A stretch of DNA of 64,000 bases from NCBI GenBank assembly GCA_020161935.1, contig JAIUNI010000001.1, positions 1,674,001 through 1,738,000 on the forward strand, read 5' to 3'. Below are positions 53,995 to 63,578 of this stretch, piece after piece (position 1 is the stretch's first letter; every line of letters begins with the position of its first letter). Origin of the DNA: Chloroflexota bacterium (lineage in GTDB: Bacteria; Chloroflexota; Anaerolineae; Aggregatilineales; Phototrophicaceae). The notes under the pieces are model-generated. The model had not been told where the DNA came from, searched no databases, and saw only the letters and a list, made by a program, of their open reading frames with translations. A program made the position numbers and the translations under genes.

Positions 53995-55014
53995 ATGGGT
54001 CAATATATTGTCCGCCGCTTATTATGGATGGTTTTGGTCTTATTCCTTATCTCCGTTGTGACCTTCTTGCTTATGCGCTCGGTTCCCGGCGGCCCGTTCG
54101 CACGAGAAAAGCGATTGCCCGAAGCGACAGTCGCGCTGCTCAATAAAAAATACAATTTAGATGCCCCGCTTTGGCAGCAGTACACCAGCTATATTGGGGA
54201 TATTGTCATCCCGACGGTGACTTACGGCAAAATTAAACCGAACGCGGCGGAAAACTACCTCCTCAATGTTCCGCTGCCAGCCATGTTTGGCGATGAAGCC
54301 GTCCTCCGCTGGGCGAACTTTGGCCCGACGTTTAAGTCGCGCAGCCGGTCGGTCAACGACATTTTCCGCGAGAACCTGCCCATCTCATTCCAACTCGGTT
54401 TAGCGGCACTGATAATCGCACTTGCTATCGGAATGCCGCTCGGTATCCTGTCGGCGCTCAAGCGCAATACCATTTACGATTACCTCGGCATGGGTACGGC
54501 GCTCATGGGCGTATCCTTTCCAGTCATCATTACCGCCCCGATCTTGCAGTATTTCTTCGGGGTGCAGCTTAAAATACTTCCCGTAAGCGGTTGGGGCGAT
54601 ATTCAGAGCATGATTATGCCCGCCCTCGCCCTCGGTTTTGTGAACGCGGCGATCATCGCCCGTTTGACCCGTGCAAGCCTGCTGCAAATCTTGGGCGAAG
54701 ATTACATTCGTACCGCACGCGCGAAGGGCTTACCGGAACGGGTGGTGATTATCATTCATGCCCTCAAAAACAGTCTCATTCCAGTCGTGACGGTGGTTGG
54801 GCCGCTGTTCGCCGCGCTCGTCACCGGAACGTTCGTGGTCGAGACGATCTTCGGCATCCCCGGCATGGGGCGCTTCTTCGTCACCAGCATCACCGGACGC
54901 GACTATCCGGTCATCATGGGGACGATTTTGCTATACGCATTTTTCTTAATCGTGACAAATTTACTGGTAGACATTACATATGCGTGGCTTGACCCGCGTA
55001 TTCGCTATGACTAA
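53995..55014 (+). CDS. Peptide-type ABC permease, DppB family
   Basis: A 339-residue inner-membrane permease beginning GQYIVRRLLWMVLVLFLISV, with the EAA loop EDYIRTARAKGLPERVVII. The first outward loop is long (about residues 45-115), as in OppB-type proteins. It is 12 bases from the DppC partner. No ATPase gene follows in the operon. Confidence 0.92.
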   Translation: MGQYIVRRLLWMVLVLFLISVVTFLLMRSVPGGPFAREKRLPEATVALLNKKYNLDAPLWQQYTSYIGDIVIPTVTYGKIKPNAAENYLLNVPLPAMFGDEAVLRWANFGPTFKSRSRSVNDIFRENLPISFQLGLAALIIALAIGMPLGILSALKRNTIYDYLGMGTALMGVSFPVIITAPILQYFFGVQLKILPVSGWGDIQSMIMPALALGFVNAAIIARLTRASLLQILGEDYIRTARAKGLPERVVIIIHALKNSLIPVVTVVGPLFAALVTGTFVVETIFGIPGMGRFFVTSITGRDYPVIMGTILLYAFFLIVTNLLVDITYAWLDPRIRYD

Positions 55015-55026
55015 GGACGCACCATA

Positions 55027-56064
55027 ATGGCGACGATGGAACAAACCTCAAACACCCCTGTTATCCAGATTTCAGAAAAGAAAAAAGGGGAAAGCCTATG
55101 GGGCGAATCGTGGAAGCGGCTCCGGCGTAACCGGGCGGCGGTGATCGGTGGAATAATCATTCTATTGAATATTATTGCTGCCATATTTGCACCGGTATTA
55201 GCGCCCCAAAAATTTGACCGCACAAACCTACCCGATAACAACGCCACTCCTGCTTGGGTGACGCAAATCTTCCCCAATATGAAGCCCAAAGATCAGGGCG
55301 GCTACGTAACCATCAGCGAAAAATATCCGATTGGTGCGGATAACCTCGGTCGGGATATGCTCAGTCGTATTATTTACGGTACGCAAGTCTCGCTGTTGGT
55401 GGCGTTCATTGGCCCGTTGGTGAGCATTATCGTCGGGCTGACGGTCGGGATGATTGCGGGTTACTTTGGCGGAGCAACCGATAATGTGCTGATGCGGTTG
55501 GTTGACCTGATGTATGCTTTTCCAACGCTGCTGCTCATCATTCTGATGATGACCTTTTTCCGCACGAGTTTTGCCAGCCCTGAACCCGGCACTATCTCGT
55601 ACACGCTCGGACAGTTGGACAAGGAAACCGGCGGTATGATTCTGATCTTCATCGGCATCGGCCTTACCTCATGGATGCAAATGGCGCGGTTGGTGCGCGG
55701 TCAGGTGCTGTCTATCCGCGAGACCGAATATGTGCAGGCGGCACGGGCGCTCGGCGCGACCACGCCTAAAATCATGATTAGCCACATTCTGCCGAACATT
55801 CTTGGGCCGTTGATCGTCGCGGAAACACTCACCATCCCGACGTATATCTCGTACGAGGCGTTCCTCAGCTTCATCGGTTTGGGGGTCAACCCGCCGACAC
55901 CAAGCTGGGGCAGCATGATCTCGGAAGGCTCGAAGAACATCAGCAGCTATCCGAACCAAGCGATATTCCCGGCAATCGCGCTGTTCCTCATCATGTTCGC
56001 CTTCAACTTCCTCGGCGACGGCCTGCGTGACGCGCTCGACCCGCGTATGCGCGGACGCGACTAA
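55027..56064 (+). CDS. Peptide-type ABC permease, DppC family
   Basis: A 345-residue inner-membrane permease. An N-terminal cytoplasmic segment of about 30 residues is followed by the first helix, then YPIGADNLGRDMLSRIIYG and the EAA loop TEYVQAARALGATTPKIMIS. The GLRDALDPRMRGRD tail is typical. Last gene of the importer; a clean terminator follows. Confidence 0.93.
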   Translation: MATMEQTSNTPVIQISEKKKGESLWGESWKRLRRNRAAVIGGIIILLNIIAAIFAPVLAPQKFDRTNLPDNNATPAWVTQIFPNMKPKDQGGYVTISEKYPIGADNLGRDMLSRIIYGTQVSLLVAFIGPLVSIIVGLTVGMIAGYFGGATDNVLMRLVDLMYAFPTLLLIILMMTFFRTSFASPEPGTISYTLGQLDKETGGMILIFIGIGLTSWMQMARLVRGQVLSIRETEYVQAARALGATTPKIMISHILPNILGPLIVAETLTIPTYISYEAFLSFIGLGVNPPTPSWGSMISEGSKNISSYPNQAIFPAIALFLIMFAFNFLGDGLRDALDPRMRGRD

Positions 56065-56080
56065 TAACCGTAGAGTCCGA

Positions 56081-56110
56081 ACGGGCAAGCACAGTGGCTT
56101 GCCCGTTTTT
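56081..56110 (+). terminator. Rho-independent terminator of the second Dpp-like operon
   Basis: ACGGGCAAGC/GCTTGCCCGT, a perfect 10-bp stem, ACAGTG loop, then five T residues. Confidence 0.88.
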
Positions 56111-56193
56111 ATGTCCGCACCTTCCACCGTTCAACTCGACCCGACTCTTATCTATAATGAGACCTGCCCGTCCCAGCCTTCAATGGAGATCGC

Positions 56194-57642
56194 ATGGTTT
56201 TCCAAAACTTGTTCAACCGCATCCGTCCCTCTACGCCGAAGCGCCGCGTCGCGATCATCGGCCTCGACTGTGCCGCGCCGGAACTGGTTTTCGAACGTTG
56301 GGCGGATGAACTGCCGAACCTTGCCAAACTGCGGACGCATGGCCTCTATGGGGAACTCGAAAGCGTAACGCCTGCCATCACGGTTCCGGCATGGTCGTGC
56401 ATGATGTCGAGCAAAGACCCCGGCACCCTCGGCGTGTACGGCTTCCGCAACCGCAAAGATCACGCTTACAACAGTACGGTTGTCGCCAACTCGGACGCTA
56501 TTCATGAGCCGCGCCTGTGGGACATCCTCTCGAAGCACGACAAACGGTCGATTGTGCTGGGTGTCCCCGGTACATACCCGCCCACGCCCATTAACGGCGA
56601 CATGGTAAGCTGCTTCCTCACGCCATCAACCGATGCTGATTACACCTACCCCGCCGCGCTCAAGCAGGACATCACCCATTGGGTCGGTGACTACATGGTG
56701 GATGTGAAGGGCTTCCGCACCCACAACAAACAATGGCTGCTCGAACAACTGCACATCATGACCCGCAAGCGTTTTGAGGTTGCCCGCCAACTGCTCGCCA
56801 ACCGCGAATGGGACTTCTTCATGATGGTGGAAATTGGTGTTGACCGCATTCATCACGGCTTCTGGAAGGACTTGGATGCAACCCACCGCAACCACGATCC
56901 CAACTCGCCCTTCAAAGAAGCCATTCGCGAATACTATCACCTGATTGACCACGAAATCGGTACCCTGCTGCCCTACTTTGACGACCACACCTCGGTATTC
57001 GTCGTCTCTGACCACGGCGCGAAAAAGATGGACGGCGGCATCTGCATCAACGAGTGGCTGATTCAAGAAGGTTATCTCGTCCTCGCCACACCACCGGATA
57101 CCGCAAACGGCGTAGTCAAGTTCGAGAGCTTGGATGTCGATTGGAGCAAAACCCGTGCGTGGGGTGATGGCGGTTATTACGGACGGTTGTTCATCAACCT
57201 GAAAGGCCGCGAGCCGCAGGGCATTGTCGAACCTGCCGATTACGACTCCTTACGCACTGAACTAATGAGCAAGCTGGAAGCGCTCGGTGATGAAAACGAC
57301 CAGCCGATTGGTACGCGCTGCTTCACGCCTGAGGCGCTATACCAGAACAGCCGTGGTGTCGCGCCGGACGTACTGGTGTATTTCGGCGACCTTGCGTGGC
57401 GCTCGATTGGCACCGTCGGTTGGAACAGCATCCACGTTTTCGAGAACGACACCGGCCCCGATGACGCAAACCACGCCCAACACGGCATGTTTATCTTCCA
57501 CGACCCCCAGCACGACTTCGGTGGCAAGCGTCTTAGCGGCCTCCACCTGATGCAGATCGCGCCAACCGTCCTCCAGCAGTTCGGCATCCCTGTTCCTTTT
57601 GATATGCAAAAGCCGCCGATTGCTGAACTTGAGCCGGTTTGA
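56194..57642 (+). CDS. Alkaline-phosphatase-superfamily phosphodiesterase/nucleotide pyrophosphatase-like
   Basis: A 482-residue metalloenzyme of the type I phosphodiesterase group. Metal and nucleophile regions are visible: AIIGLDCAAPELV (first metal Asp), TPAITVPAWSCMMSSKDPG (nucleophile threonine region), MMVEIGVDRIHHGFW (Asp/His ligands), VVSDHGAKKMDG (Asp-His pair) and NHAQHGMFIF (late His). No signal peptide, so cytoplasmic, unlike classical alkaline phosphatase. It has its own transcript after a terminator. Substrate unknown. Confidence 0.86.
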   Translation: MVFQNLFNRIRPSTPKRRVAIIGLDCAAPELVFERWADELPNLAKLRTHGLYGELESVTPAITVPAWSCMMSSKDPGTLGVYGFRNRKDHAYNSTVVANSDAIHEPRLWDILSKHDKRSIVLGVPGTYPPTPINGDMVSCFLTPSTDADYTYPAALKQDITHWVGDYMVDVKGFRTHNKQWLLEQLHIMTRKRFEVARQLLANREWDFFMMVEIGVDRIHHGFWKDLDATHRNHDPNSPFKEAIREYYHLIDHEIGTLLPYFDDHTSVFVVSDHGAKKMDGGICINEWLIQEGYLVLATPPDTANGVVKFESLDVDWSKTRAWGDGGYYGRLFINLKGREPQGIVEPADYDSLRTELMSKLEALGDENDQPIGTRCFTPEALYQNSRGVAPDVLVYFGDLAWRSIGTVGWNSIHVFENDTGPDDANHAQHGMFIFHDPQHDFGGKRLSGLHLMQIAPTVLQQFGIPVPFDMQKPPIAELEPV

Positions 57643-57716
57643 CACGCACCTTTCCCCTGATAAACTCTAAGCAACATTAAATCAGGTTGGCGCTATCTAA
57701 TTCAAAAGGATTATTG

Positions 57717-59213
57717 ATGAGCAAATACTTTCTGGGTGTTGATACCAGCACCACGGCTTCTAAAGCGCTTGCCGTTGACTCGCAGGGAAATGTAATCGTG
57801 ATTAAGGGCAACCCACACGAGCTTTCCACCCCGCGCCCGCTCTGGTCGGAGCAAGACCCCGAAGATTGGTGGCAAGCCGCCAGTAAATCCATCCGTGAGG
57901 TGGTCGCAGAAGTCGGCGCGGATAACATCGCCGCTATCGGCCTCACGGGGCAGATGCACGGCCTGACATCGCTCGATAAGGACGGAAAACCGGTTCGCCC
58001 CGCTATCCTGTGGAACGACCAGCGCAGCGCCCCCCAATGTGCCGAAGTGACTGAAAAAGTCGGGGCGAAGCGCCTATACCAGATCATCGGCAGCCTGCTC
58101 CTCGCGGGGTTTACCGCCCCCAAAATCTTGTGGGTGCGCCAGAATGAGCCGGAAGTTTACAACCGTATCGCCCACGTCCTGCTGCCCAAAGATTACATCC
58201 GCTACCGCCTCAGCGGGGCATTCGTGTGCGACGTGGCCGATGCGTGCGGCTTTGGCTGCATGGATGTGGGCAAGCGCACATGGTCGGATGAAGTGCTGGC
58301 CGCCTTCGAAATTCCCCGCGCGTGGCTGCCGGAACTGTGCGAGTCGCAGGAGGTTTGCGCCACCGTCAACGAGGAAGCGGCGGCGATTACAGGGCTGAAG
58401 GTCGGCACACCAATTGTCGGCGGCGCGGGCGACCAACCGGCCAGCGGTGTTGGCAACGGCATCGTCACCATGAATCAAGCCAGCCTCACCGTCGGCACAT
58501 CGGGCGTGGCTTACGCAGCGAACGACCGCTACGCGCCTGAACCGGACGGTCGCTTGCACACGTTTTGCGGCCCGATCCCCGGCACATGGTTCCACATGGG
58601 CGTGATGCTCAGTGCGGCGGGTGGCTTGCGCTGGCTGCATGACGAACTTGCGCCGAACGTCAGCTACGACGACTTGAATAAACACGCCGAATCCGTGCCG
58701 CGCGGTTCGCTCGGCCTGCTGTTCGCGCCCTACCTCACCGGTGAACGCAACCCGCACCCCGACCCGTTTGCACGCGGCGCGTTCGTGGGCTTCACACTGC
58801 GTCACGGCTTACCGCATATGATCCGCGCGGTGATGGAAGGTGTATCCTTCGGGATGCGGGATGAACTCGAACTGCTGCGTTCGCTGGGTGTGAATCCATC
58901 GGAGGCAGTAATCGCGGGCGGCTTGGTCAACAGTCCAGTATGGCTGCAACTGACCACCGACATCATGGGTATACCGCTGTATACCATCAACACGGGCGAA
59001 AGCAGCGCCTTCGGTGCGGCCATCTTGGCAGCGGTCGGCGCAGGGGCACACGCCGATGTACCAACAGCCTGTGCCAATATGATTCGCCGCGTCGATACGG
59101 TTCAACCGGACACGAAGGGGACAGCCGATTATCAACGGTTGTATCCGGCCTTTCGCGCGTTGTATCCGGCGCTCAAGGAAACCTACGCGACCCTCGCGCA
59201 GTTTGAAGATTAA
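57717..59213 (+). CDS. xylB: FGGY-family carbohydrate kinase, xylulokinase-like
   Basis: A 498-residue sugar kinase. N-terminal FGGY domain: GVDTSTTASKALAVD, GLTGQMHGL and WNDQRS, as in D-xylulokinases. C-terminal domain: VGTSGVAYA, LTGERNPHPD (the usual GERTP block) and GGLVNSPVW. The reading frame is open from a GTG at 57687; AAAAGGA places the start at the ATG at 57717. No xylose isomerase is nearby. Given its SorC and GpsA-like neighbours, a related ketose or polyol substrate is possible. Confidence 0.88.
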   Translation: MSKYFLGVDTSTTASKALAVDSQGNVIVIKGNPHELSTPRPLWSEQDPEDWWQAASKSIREVVAEVGADNIAAIGLTGQMHGLTSLDKDGKPVRPAILWNDQRSAPQCAEVTEKVGAKRLYQIIGSLLLAGFTAPKILWVRQNEPEVYNRIAHVLLPKDYIRYRLSGAFVCDVADACGFGCMDVGKRTWSDEVLAAFEIPRAWLPELCESQEVCATVNEEAAAITGLKVGTPIVGGAGDQPASGVGNGIVTMNQASLTVGTSGVAYAANDRYAPEPDGRLHTFCGPIPGTWFHMGVMLSAAGGLRWLHDELAPNVSYDDLNKHAESVPRGSLGLLFAPYLTGERNPHPDPFARGAFVGFTLRHGLPHMIRAVMEGVSFGMRDELELLRSLGVNPSEAVIAGGLVNSPVWLQLTTDIMGIPLYTINTGESSAFGAAILAAVGAGAHADVPTACANMIRRVDTVQPDTKGTADYQRLYPAFRALYPALKETYATLAQFED

Positions 59214-59267
59214 AGATGATTGAGGGAAATGGCGCGGCGGGAGATCTGTCGCGCCTTCTTCGCAGGG

Positions 59268-60224
59268 CTAGCGGAAGTTATCCTCTTTAAGTACCGCTTC
59301 CGCAGTTTGCAAATCCGTCGCCAGCGCTTTAATATGCCCACCGCGCAGCGCCCCCACGATTGAACGCGCTTTCTGCAAGCCGCAGGCCACCGCCGTCACG
59401 TAGGGAATGCGCTTCATCTGCTCCAAACTCATGGCGATCACATGGCGGTTAATCTCGTAATCCGAGTTGCCGTCGATGTCGAAATACTGCCCGACTGTTT
59501 CCCCGACCACGCCCTGCACCCGCAGTCCCATCAACTGCTGCTTGGTCAGATGCCCCGCCCGCAGAAAGCTGGACGAGTCAGGGTCAACCGTGCCGACACC
59601 CACAATCGCAATATCCGCCCGCTGTGCCTGTGCCAGCGTGTGCTGGATCATCGGCTGCCCCAAAAAGGTATCGCGGGTTGCTTGGCTGTCGACGACTAAC
59701 GGCGCGTGTAGATAGTGATACTGCCCGCCAAGTTTGTTCGCCAGCCGCCGCGCCAAATCCGGCCCATCAATCTCCGACACGGCGTTGCCCACGCTGCCCA
59801 ACATCTGCACGACTTCGATATGCAGCACCGGATGAATGGCGAAGGCGTTCACAGCCGCTGCCACACCGGTTCCCCAAGCGATTGCTAATACTGTATTCGG
59901 GCGAATGATTTCTTCCAAATACCACGCGGCCAACTGCCCCGCCGAGGCCAATCGCGTGTCGTAGTCGGCATCATGCAGGTCAACCACCATCGCGTGGTGC
60001 AGCCCGAAGCGGCTTTGCAGCTCGCGCTCGACGCGGGGAACGGTCGCAATCCGTTTGTGGATACGGATTTCGACCAAGCCCTTCTGCTTGGCCTCTTTCA
60101 ATAGGCGCGAAATATTCGACCGCGAAATTTTCAGCATCTCGCCGATTTGCTGCTGGCTGTAATCGTATTCGTAGTACAGCGATGCCACCCGTGTTAGGAG
60201 GTCTTCCCGGCTATCAGAATTCAT
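59268..60224 (-). CDS. SorC/DeoR-type sugar-binding transcriptional regulator
   Basis: A 318-residue regulator. The N-terminal helix-turn-helix is YDYSQQQIGEMLKISRSNISRLL (about residues 18-41, an HTH_24-like domain). It is followed by the SorC sugar-phosphate-binding domain with TVLAIAWGTGVAAAVNAF and DIAIVGVGTVDPDSSSFLRAG. The frame extends upstream, but the ATG at 60224 follows a GGGGCGGG stretch and starts the conserved part. It diverges from the GpsA-like gene over a shared operator and converges on the kinase gene. It probably senses a phosphorylated product of that kinase (inference). Confidence 0.92.
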   Translation of the reverse strand: MNSDSREDLLTRVASLYYEYDYSQQQIGEMLKISRSNISRLLKEAKQKGLVEIRIHKRIATVPRVERELQSRFGLHHAMVVDLHDADYDTRLASAGQLAAWYLEEIIRPNTVLAIAWGTGVAAAVNAFAIHPVLHIEVVQMLGSVGNAVSEIDGPDLARRLANKLGGQYHYLHAPLVVDSQATRDTFLGQPMIQHTLAQAQRADIAIVGVGTVDPDSSSFLRAGHLTKQQLMGLRVQGVVGETVGQYFDIDGNSDYEINRHVIAMSLEQMKRIPYVTAVACGLQKARSIVGALRGGHIKALATDLQTAEAVLKEDNFR

Positions 60225-60354
60225 CCCGCCCCGATTCAAAGTTGTCTTACAATTAGTTCGACCGCAAAGAAGGTGCAATTGTAGCGACTTTCATCCCCTG
60301 ACTCAATTCTGTCGTAGGATAATGTATGTCATCCATTTTGCTCTTGCTCATTTC

Positions 60355-60383
60355 TTGACAGGATTATAGGGGTCACATACAAT
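60355..60383 (+). promoter_or_regulatory. Sigma-70 promoter for the gpsA-like operon
   Basis: TTGACA (60355-60360), a 17-base spacer, and TACAAT (60378-60383): a near-consensus promoter. Expected start of transcription at about 60390, inside the operator. Confidence 0.8.
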
Positions 60384-60390
60384 TTGGCAA
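60363..60390 (-). promoter_or_regulatory. Leftward promoter for the SorC regulator
   Basis: Read leftward: TTGCCA (60390-60385), a 16-base spacer, TATAAT (60368-60363). It overlaps the rightward promoter almost completely. Confidence 0.6.
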
Positions 60391-60412
60391 AATGTGAAGC
60401 GGGTTCACATTT
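60390..60412. promoter_or_regulatory. Candidate SorC operator
   Basis: AAATGTGAA and TTCACATTT form a perfect 9-bp inverted repeat around GCGGG. It covers the rightward start site and lies just upstream of the leftward -35. Binding would block the gpsA-like operon and could affect the regulator's own gene. Confidence 0.75.
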
Positions 60413-60467
60413 GTGCAAAAATACAGTTTATTCGTAATACCCCAAAATTACGCTTAAAGGTTCTTAA

Positions 60468-61553
60468 ATGGCTATTATGACGATTGTTGGTGCAGGGGTG
60501 ATGGGTTCCGCGCTCACCTTCCCTGCCGCCGATAACGGGAACGAGGTGCGCTTAGTTGGCACACACCTCGACGAACCGATCATCACCCGCCTTCGCAAAG
60601 ATCACTACCATCCTCGCTTACGCCGCCCGTTACACAGCAGCGTCAAAGTCTTTTCACACACCGAAATGGCAAAGGCGCTTCAAGATGCGGAGGTCGTGGG
60701 CTTAGGCGTGAACTCGCAGGGAGTACACTGGGCAGCGGAGGCGATTGGCCCGCATTTACGTGCCGGTCAAACCATCCTGATGGTGACAAAAGGGATGGAA
60801 AGCACCGACGGCAAACTTCAAATCCTGCCCGATGTCCTGCACGATCATTTACCGGCTGCGATCCGTGACCGAGTAACCTATGCCGCAATCGGCGGCCCGT
60901 CGATTGCCGGTGAACTGGCGGCACGGCGGCAAACCAGTGTGGTGTTCGTCTCCCGAAACGCCGACGTGTTACCTAAGCTGCGGTCGCTCTTTATGACCGA
61001 TTACTACCACATCTGGACTTCAATCGATATGATCGGCGTGGAAGTCTGCGTCGCGCTCAAGAATCCCTACGCGCTCGCGGTGGGTTTAGCGGCTGGGGTG
61101 CTGGAAAAGCAGGGCGAAGATATGGCAAACGCCCGAATGCACAACTACGCGGCAGCCGTTTTCGCGCAAGGCTTGGCGGAGACTGCCGTGCTGGTTCAAA
61201 AACTCGGCGGTGGGCTTGAAACCGTCTTTAGCCTCCCCGGCGCGGGTGATCTCTACGTCACCACGCAGGGCGGGCGCAATTCACGCATGGGGCGGCTGCT
61301 CGGTATGGGGATGCCCTACAGCGATGCGGTTGAAGAAATGCCGGGGGAAACCATCGAAGGCGTGGATGCGGTCGTGTCGATCATGCCCGCCGTCGAAGCC
61401 ATGATCGCACGCAGCGACCTCGAAGCCGATGCGCTGCCCTTACTCCGCGAACTCCACCGGATCGTGACACGCAACGCCAAAGTCGAGTTCGATTTCAACA
61501 GCTTTTTTAGCAAGCTCCCCCTCTCACCACCCACGAAAGACTTATCGACATAA
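60468..61553 (+). CDS. gpsA: GpsA-like NAD(P)-dependent glycerol-3-phosphate dehydrogenase
   Basis: A 361-residue member of the glycerol-3-phosphate dehydrogenase family. N-terminal cofactor motif TIVGAGVMGSALTFPAADNG, then KGMESTDG, IGGPSIAGELA, the lysine region VALKNPYALAVGLAAGV and GAGDLYVTTQGGRNSRMG. AAAGG precedes the ATG. Its place behind a SorC operator and in front of E1 genes suggests a catabolic role on a polyol or sugar phosphate, rather than only lipid synthesis (inference). Confidence 0.88.
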   Translation: MAIMTIVGAGVMGSALTFPAADNGNEVRLVGTHLDEPIITRLRKDHYHPRLRRPLHSSVKVFSHTEMAKALQDAEVVGLGVNSQGVHWAAEAIGPHLRAGQTILMVTKGMESTDGKLQILPDVLHDHLPAAIRDRVTYAAIGGPSIAGELAARRQTSVVFVSRNADVLPKLRSLFMTDYYHIWTSIDMIGVEVCVALKNPYALAVGLAAGVLEKQGEDMANARMHNYAAAVFAQGLAETAVLVQKLGGGLETVFSLPGAGDLYVTTQGGRNSRMGRLLGMGMPYSDAVEEMPGETIEGVDAVVSIMPAVEAMIARSDLEADALPLLRELHRIVTRNAKVEFDFNSFFSKLPLSPPTKDLST

Positions 61554-61574
61554 CCAACTATTCAAGGATGAACG

Positions 61575-62594
61575 ATGTCAGTCAACAGGCAGATTTTGCC
61601 GGAAGTAATTCAACGTTACCATGAGGTGATTGAGTTACTTGGGCCAGAATTTTTGAAAGAGATGCTCCAAGATATGCACACCATTCGGGCTTTCGAGGAG
61701 CGCGCCGAGCAGCTTTACAGCCTCGGCAAAGTCCACGGGACGATGCATCTTTCCATCGGGCAGGAAGCGACTGCCGTGGGTGCATCCAACGCGCTCAAGG
61801 ATGGCGACTATCTGCTCAATCACCATCGTGGGCATGGTCACTGCCTCGCGTGGGGTTCCAACCCCGACAAGATGATGGCGGAATTCATGGGCAAGGAAAC
61901 CGGCTTCTGCCGGGGGCGCGGTGGCAGTATGCACATCGCCGATGTGGACGCGAACAACCTCGGCGCGAATGGCATCGTCGCGGGCGGCGTACCGATTGCC
62001 GTCGGCGTGGGCATGAGCATCAAAATGCGGAAGACCGACCAAGTGTGTATGGTGATCTTCGGTGACGGCGCGGCGAACGAAGGCGCGTTCCACGAGTCGC
62101 TGAATATGGCTTCGATCTGGAACCTGCCCGTGATCTACCTGTGCGAAAACAACCAGTACGCCATGTCGATGCCGGTGGGCAAAGCCTTCAACATCGAGGA
62201 CATCAGCGTCCGTGCCAAAGCCTATAACATCCCCGGTAAAACCGTCGACGGCAACGACCCGCTGGCGGTCTACCTCGCCGTCCACGAAGCGGCGGAACGG
62301 GCGCGGCGCGGCGAAGGCCCCAGCCTGATCGAGTCCAAAACCTACCGCTATAAGGGACACTCCAAGAGTGACCGGCAGGCGTATCGCACCCGCGATGAAG
62401 TTAACAACTGGATGGACAACCGCGATGCCATCAACGGGTTTGCCGGACTGCTCACCACAGCGGGCGTGATTAGCGAGGCGGAAGCGACCGCGATGCGCGA
62501 TACTGCCCTTTCCATCATTGACCGTTCGGTCGAGTTTAGCGAAGCCAGCCCCGCGCCGGATGTGGCGACCATTCTGGAGGGCGTGTATGCGTGA
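61575..62594 (+). CDS. 2-oxoacid or acetoin dehydrogenase E1 component, alpha subunit
   Basis: A 339-residue thiamine-diphosphate enzyme subunit. Seen: [39 protein letters not shown] and the ThDP/magnesium motif [15 protein letters not shown] (from residue 163) ending at ENNQYAM. The phosphorylation-loop-like [10 protein letters not shown] follows. Pyruvate dehydrogenase and acetoin dehydrogenase (AcoA) cannot be separated by eye. It overlaps the beta-subunit gene by eight bases. Confidence 0.9.
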   Translation: MSVNRQILPEVIQRYHEVIELLGPEFLKEMLQDMHTIRAFEERAEQLYSLGKVHGTMHLSIGQEATAVGASNALKDGDYLLNHHRGHGHCLAWGSNPDKMMAEFMGKETGFCRGRGGSMHIADVDANNLGANGIVAGGVPIAVGVGMSIKMRKTDQVCMVIFGDGAANEGAFHESLNMASIWNLPVIYLCENNQYAMSMPVGKAFNIEDISVRAKAYNIPGKTVDGNDPLAVYLAVHEAAERARRGEGPSLIESKTYRYKGHSKSDRQAYRTRDEVNNWMDNRDAINGFAGLLTTAGVISEAEATAMRDTALSIIDRSVEFSEASPAPDVATILEGVYA

Positions 62595-63573
62595 GTTAAC
62601 CTACGCCGAAGCCCTGCGTGAAGCCCTGCGCCAGAGCATGACGCAGGATGAACGGGTATTCTTGATCGGTGAAGATGTGGGGGTTTACGGCGGCGCGTTC
62701 GGTGTGAGCGCGGGTTTGCTGGCCGAGTTCGGCGAACAGCGCATCATCGACACGCCGATTTCCGAGGCGGGCATCGCGGGGGCTTGCGTCGGCGCGGCCT
62801 TGACCGGAATGCGCCCCGTCGGCGAAATCCAGTTCATGGACTTCATCACCCTGACGATGGAGCAGCTTGTCCTGCAAGCGGCAAAAGTACGCTTCATGTT
62901 CGGCGGTAAGGCCAGCGTGCCGATGGTGCTGCGTACCCCCGGTGGTTCGGGTACGGGCGCAGCCGCCCAGCACAGCGAAAGCCTCGAAAATTGGTTCGTG
63001 CATGTACCGGGTCTCAAGGTCGTCATGCCGAGCAACCCCTACGACGCGAAGGGCTTACTACTCGCGGCGATTGACGACAACAATCCGGTAATTTTCATCG
63101 AACACAAGCTGCTCTACAAAACCAAAGGCGATGTGCCGGAAGAAATGTACCGCATCCCCCTCAGCCAAACGGCGATTGCCCGCGAAGGCAAACATCTGAC
63201 GGTGGTGGCGACCTCGATCATGGTCAGCCGCGCCTTAGAAGCCGCAGCCGAACTGGCGAAGGAAGGAATCGAACTCGAAGTGGTTGACCCGCGCACACTC
63301 AAACCGCTGGACGACAAGCCGATTATCGAGTCGGTCAAGAAAACCGGACGCGCGATGGTTGTGCATGAGGCCGTCGAGATGGGCGGCTTCGGTGGCGAAA
63401 TTGTGGCGCGGATCGCCTCCAGCGAGGCGTTTGATTACCTCGAAGCCCCGATCCGGCGGCTGGCAGGTTTGGATATTCCAATTCCCTACAACCGCGAATT
63501 GGAACGGGCAACCGTTCCACAGGTCGAGAACATTATCCTTGAAGCGCGTAAACTGGTACGCGGTGAGTACTAA
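62587..63573 (+). CDS. 2-oxoacid or acetoin dehydrogenase E1 component, beta subunit
   Basis: A 328-residue transketolase-like subunit, partner of the preceding gene in the E1 heterotetramer. Motifs: [56 protein letters not shown] and [17 protein letters not shown]; the C-terminal domain has [11 protein letters not shown] and [15 protein letters not shown]. The frame runs back to 62518, but the ATG at 62587 matches the family start and couples to the alpha stop. Confidence 0.92.
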   Translation: MRELTYAEALREALRQSMTQDERVFLIGEDVGVYGGAFGVSAGLLAEFGEQRIIDTPISEAGIAGACVGAALTGMRPVGEIQFMDFITLTMEQLVLQAAKVRFMFGGKASVPMVLRTPGGSGTGAAAQHSESLENWFVHVPGLKVVMPSNPYDAKGLLLAAIDDNNPVIFIEHKLLYKTKGDVPEEMYRIPLSQTAIAREGKHLTVVATSIMVSRALEAAAELAKEGIELEVVDPRTLKPLDDKPIIESVKKTGRAMVVHEAVEMGGFGGEIVARIASSEAFDYLEAPIRRLAGLDIPIPYNRELERATVPQVENIILEARKLVRGEY

Positions 63574-63578
63574 CTACC

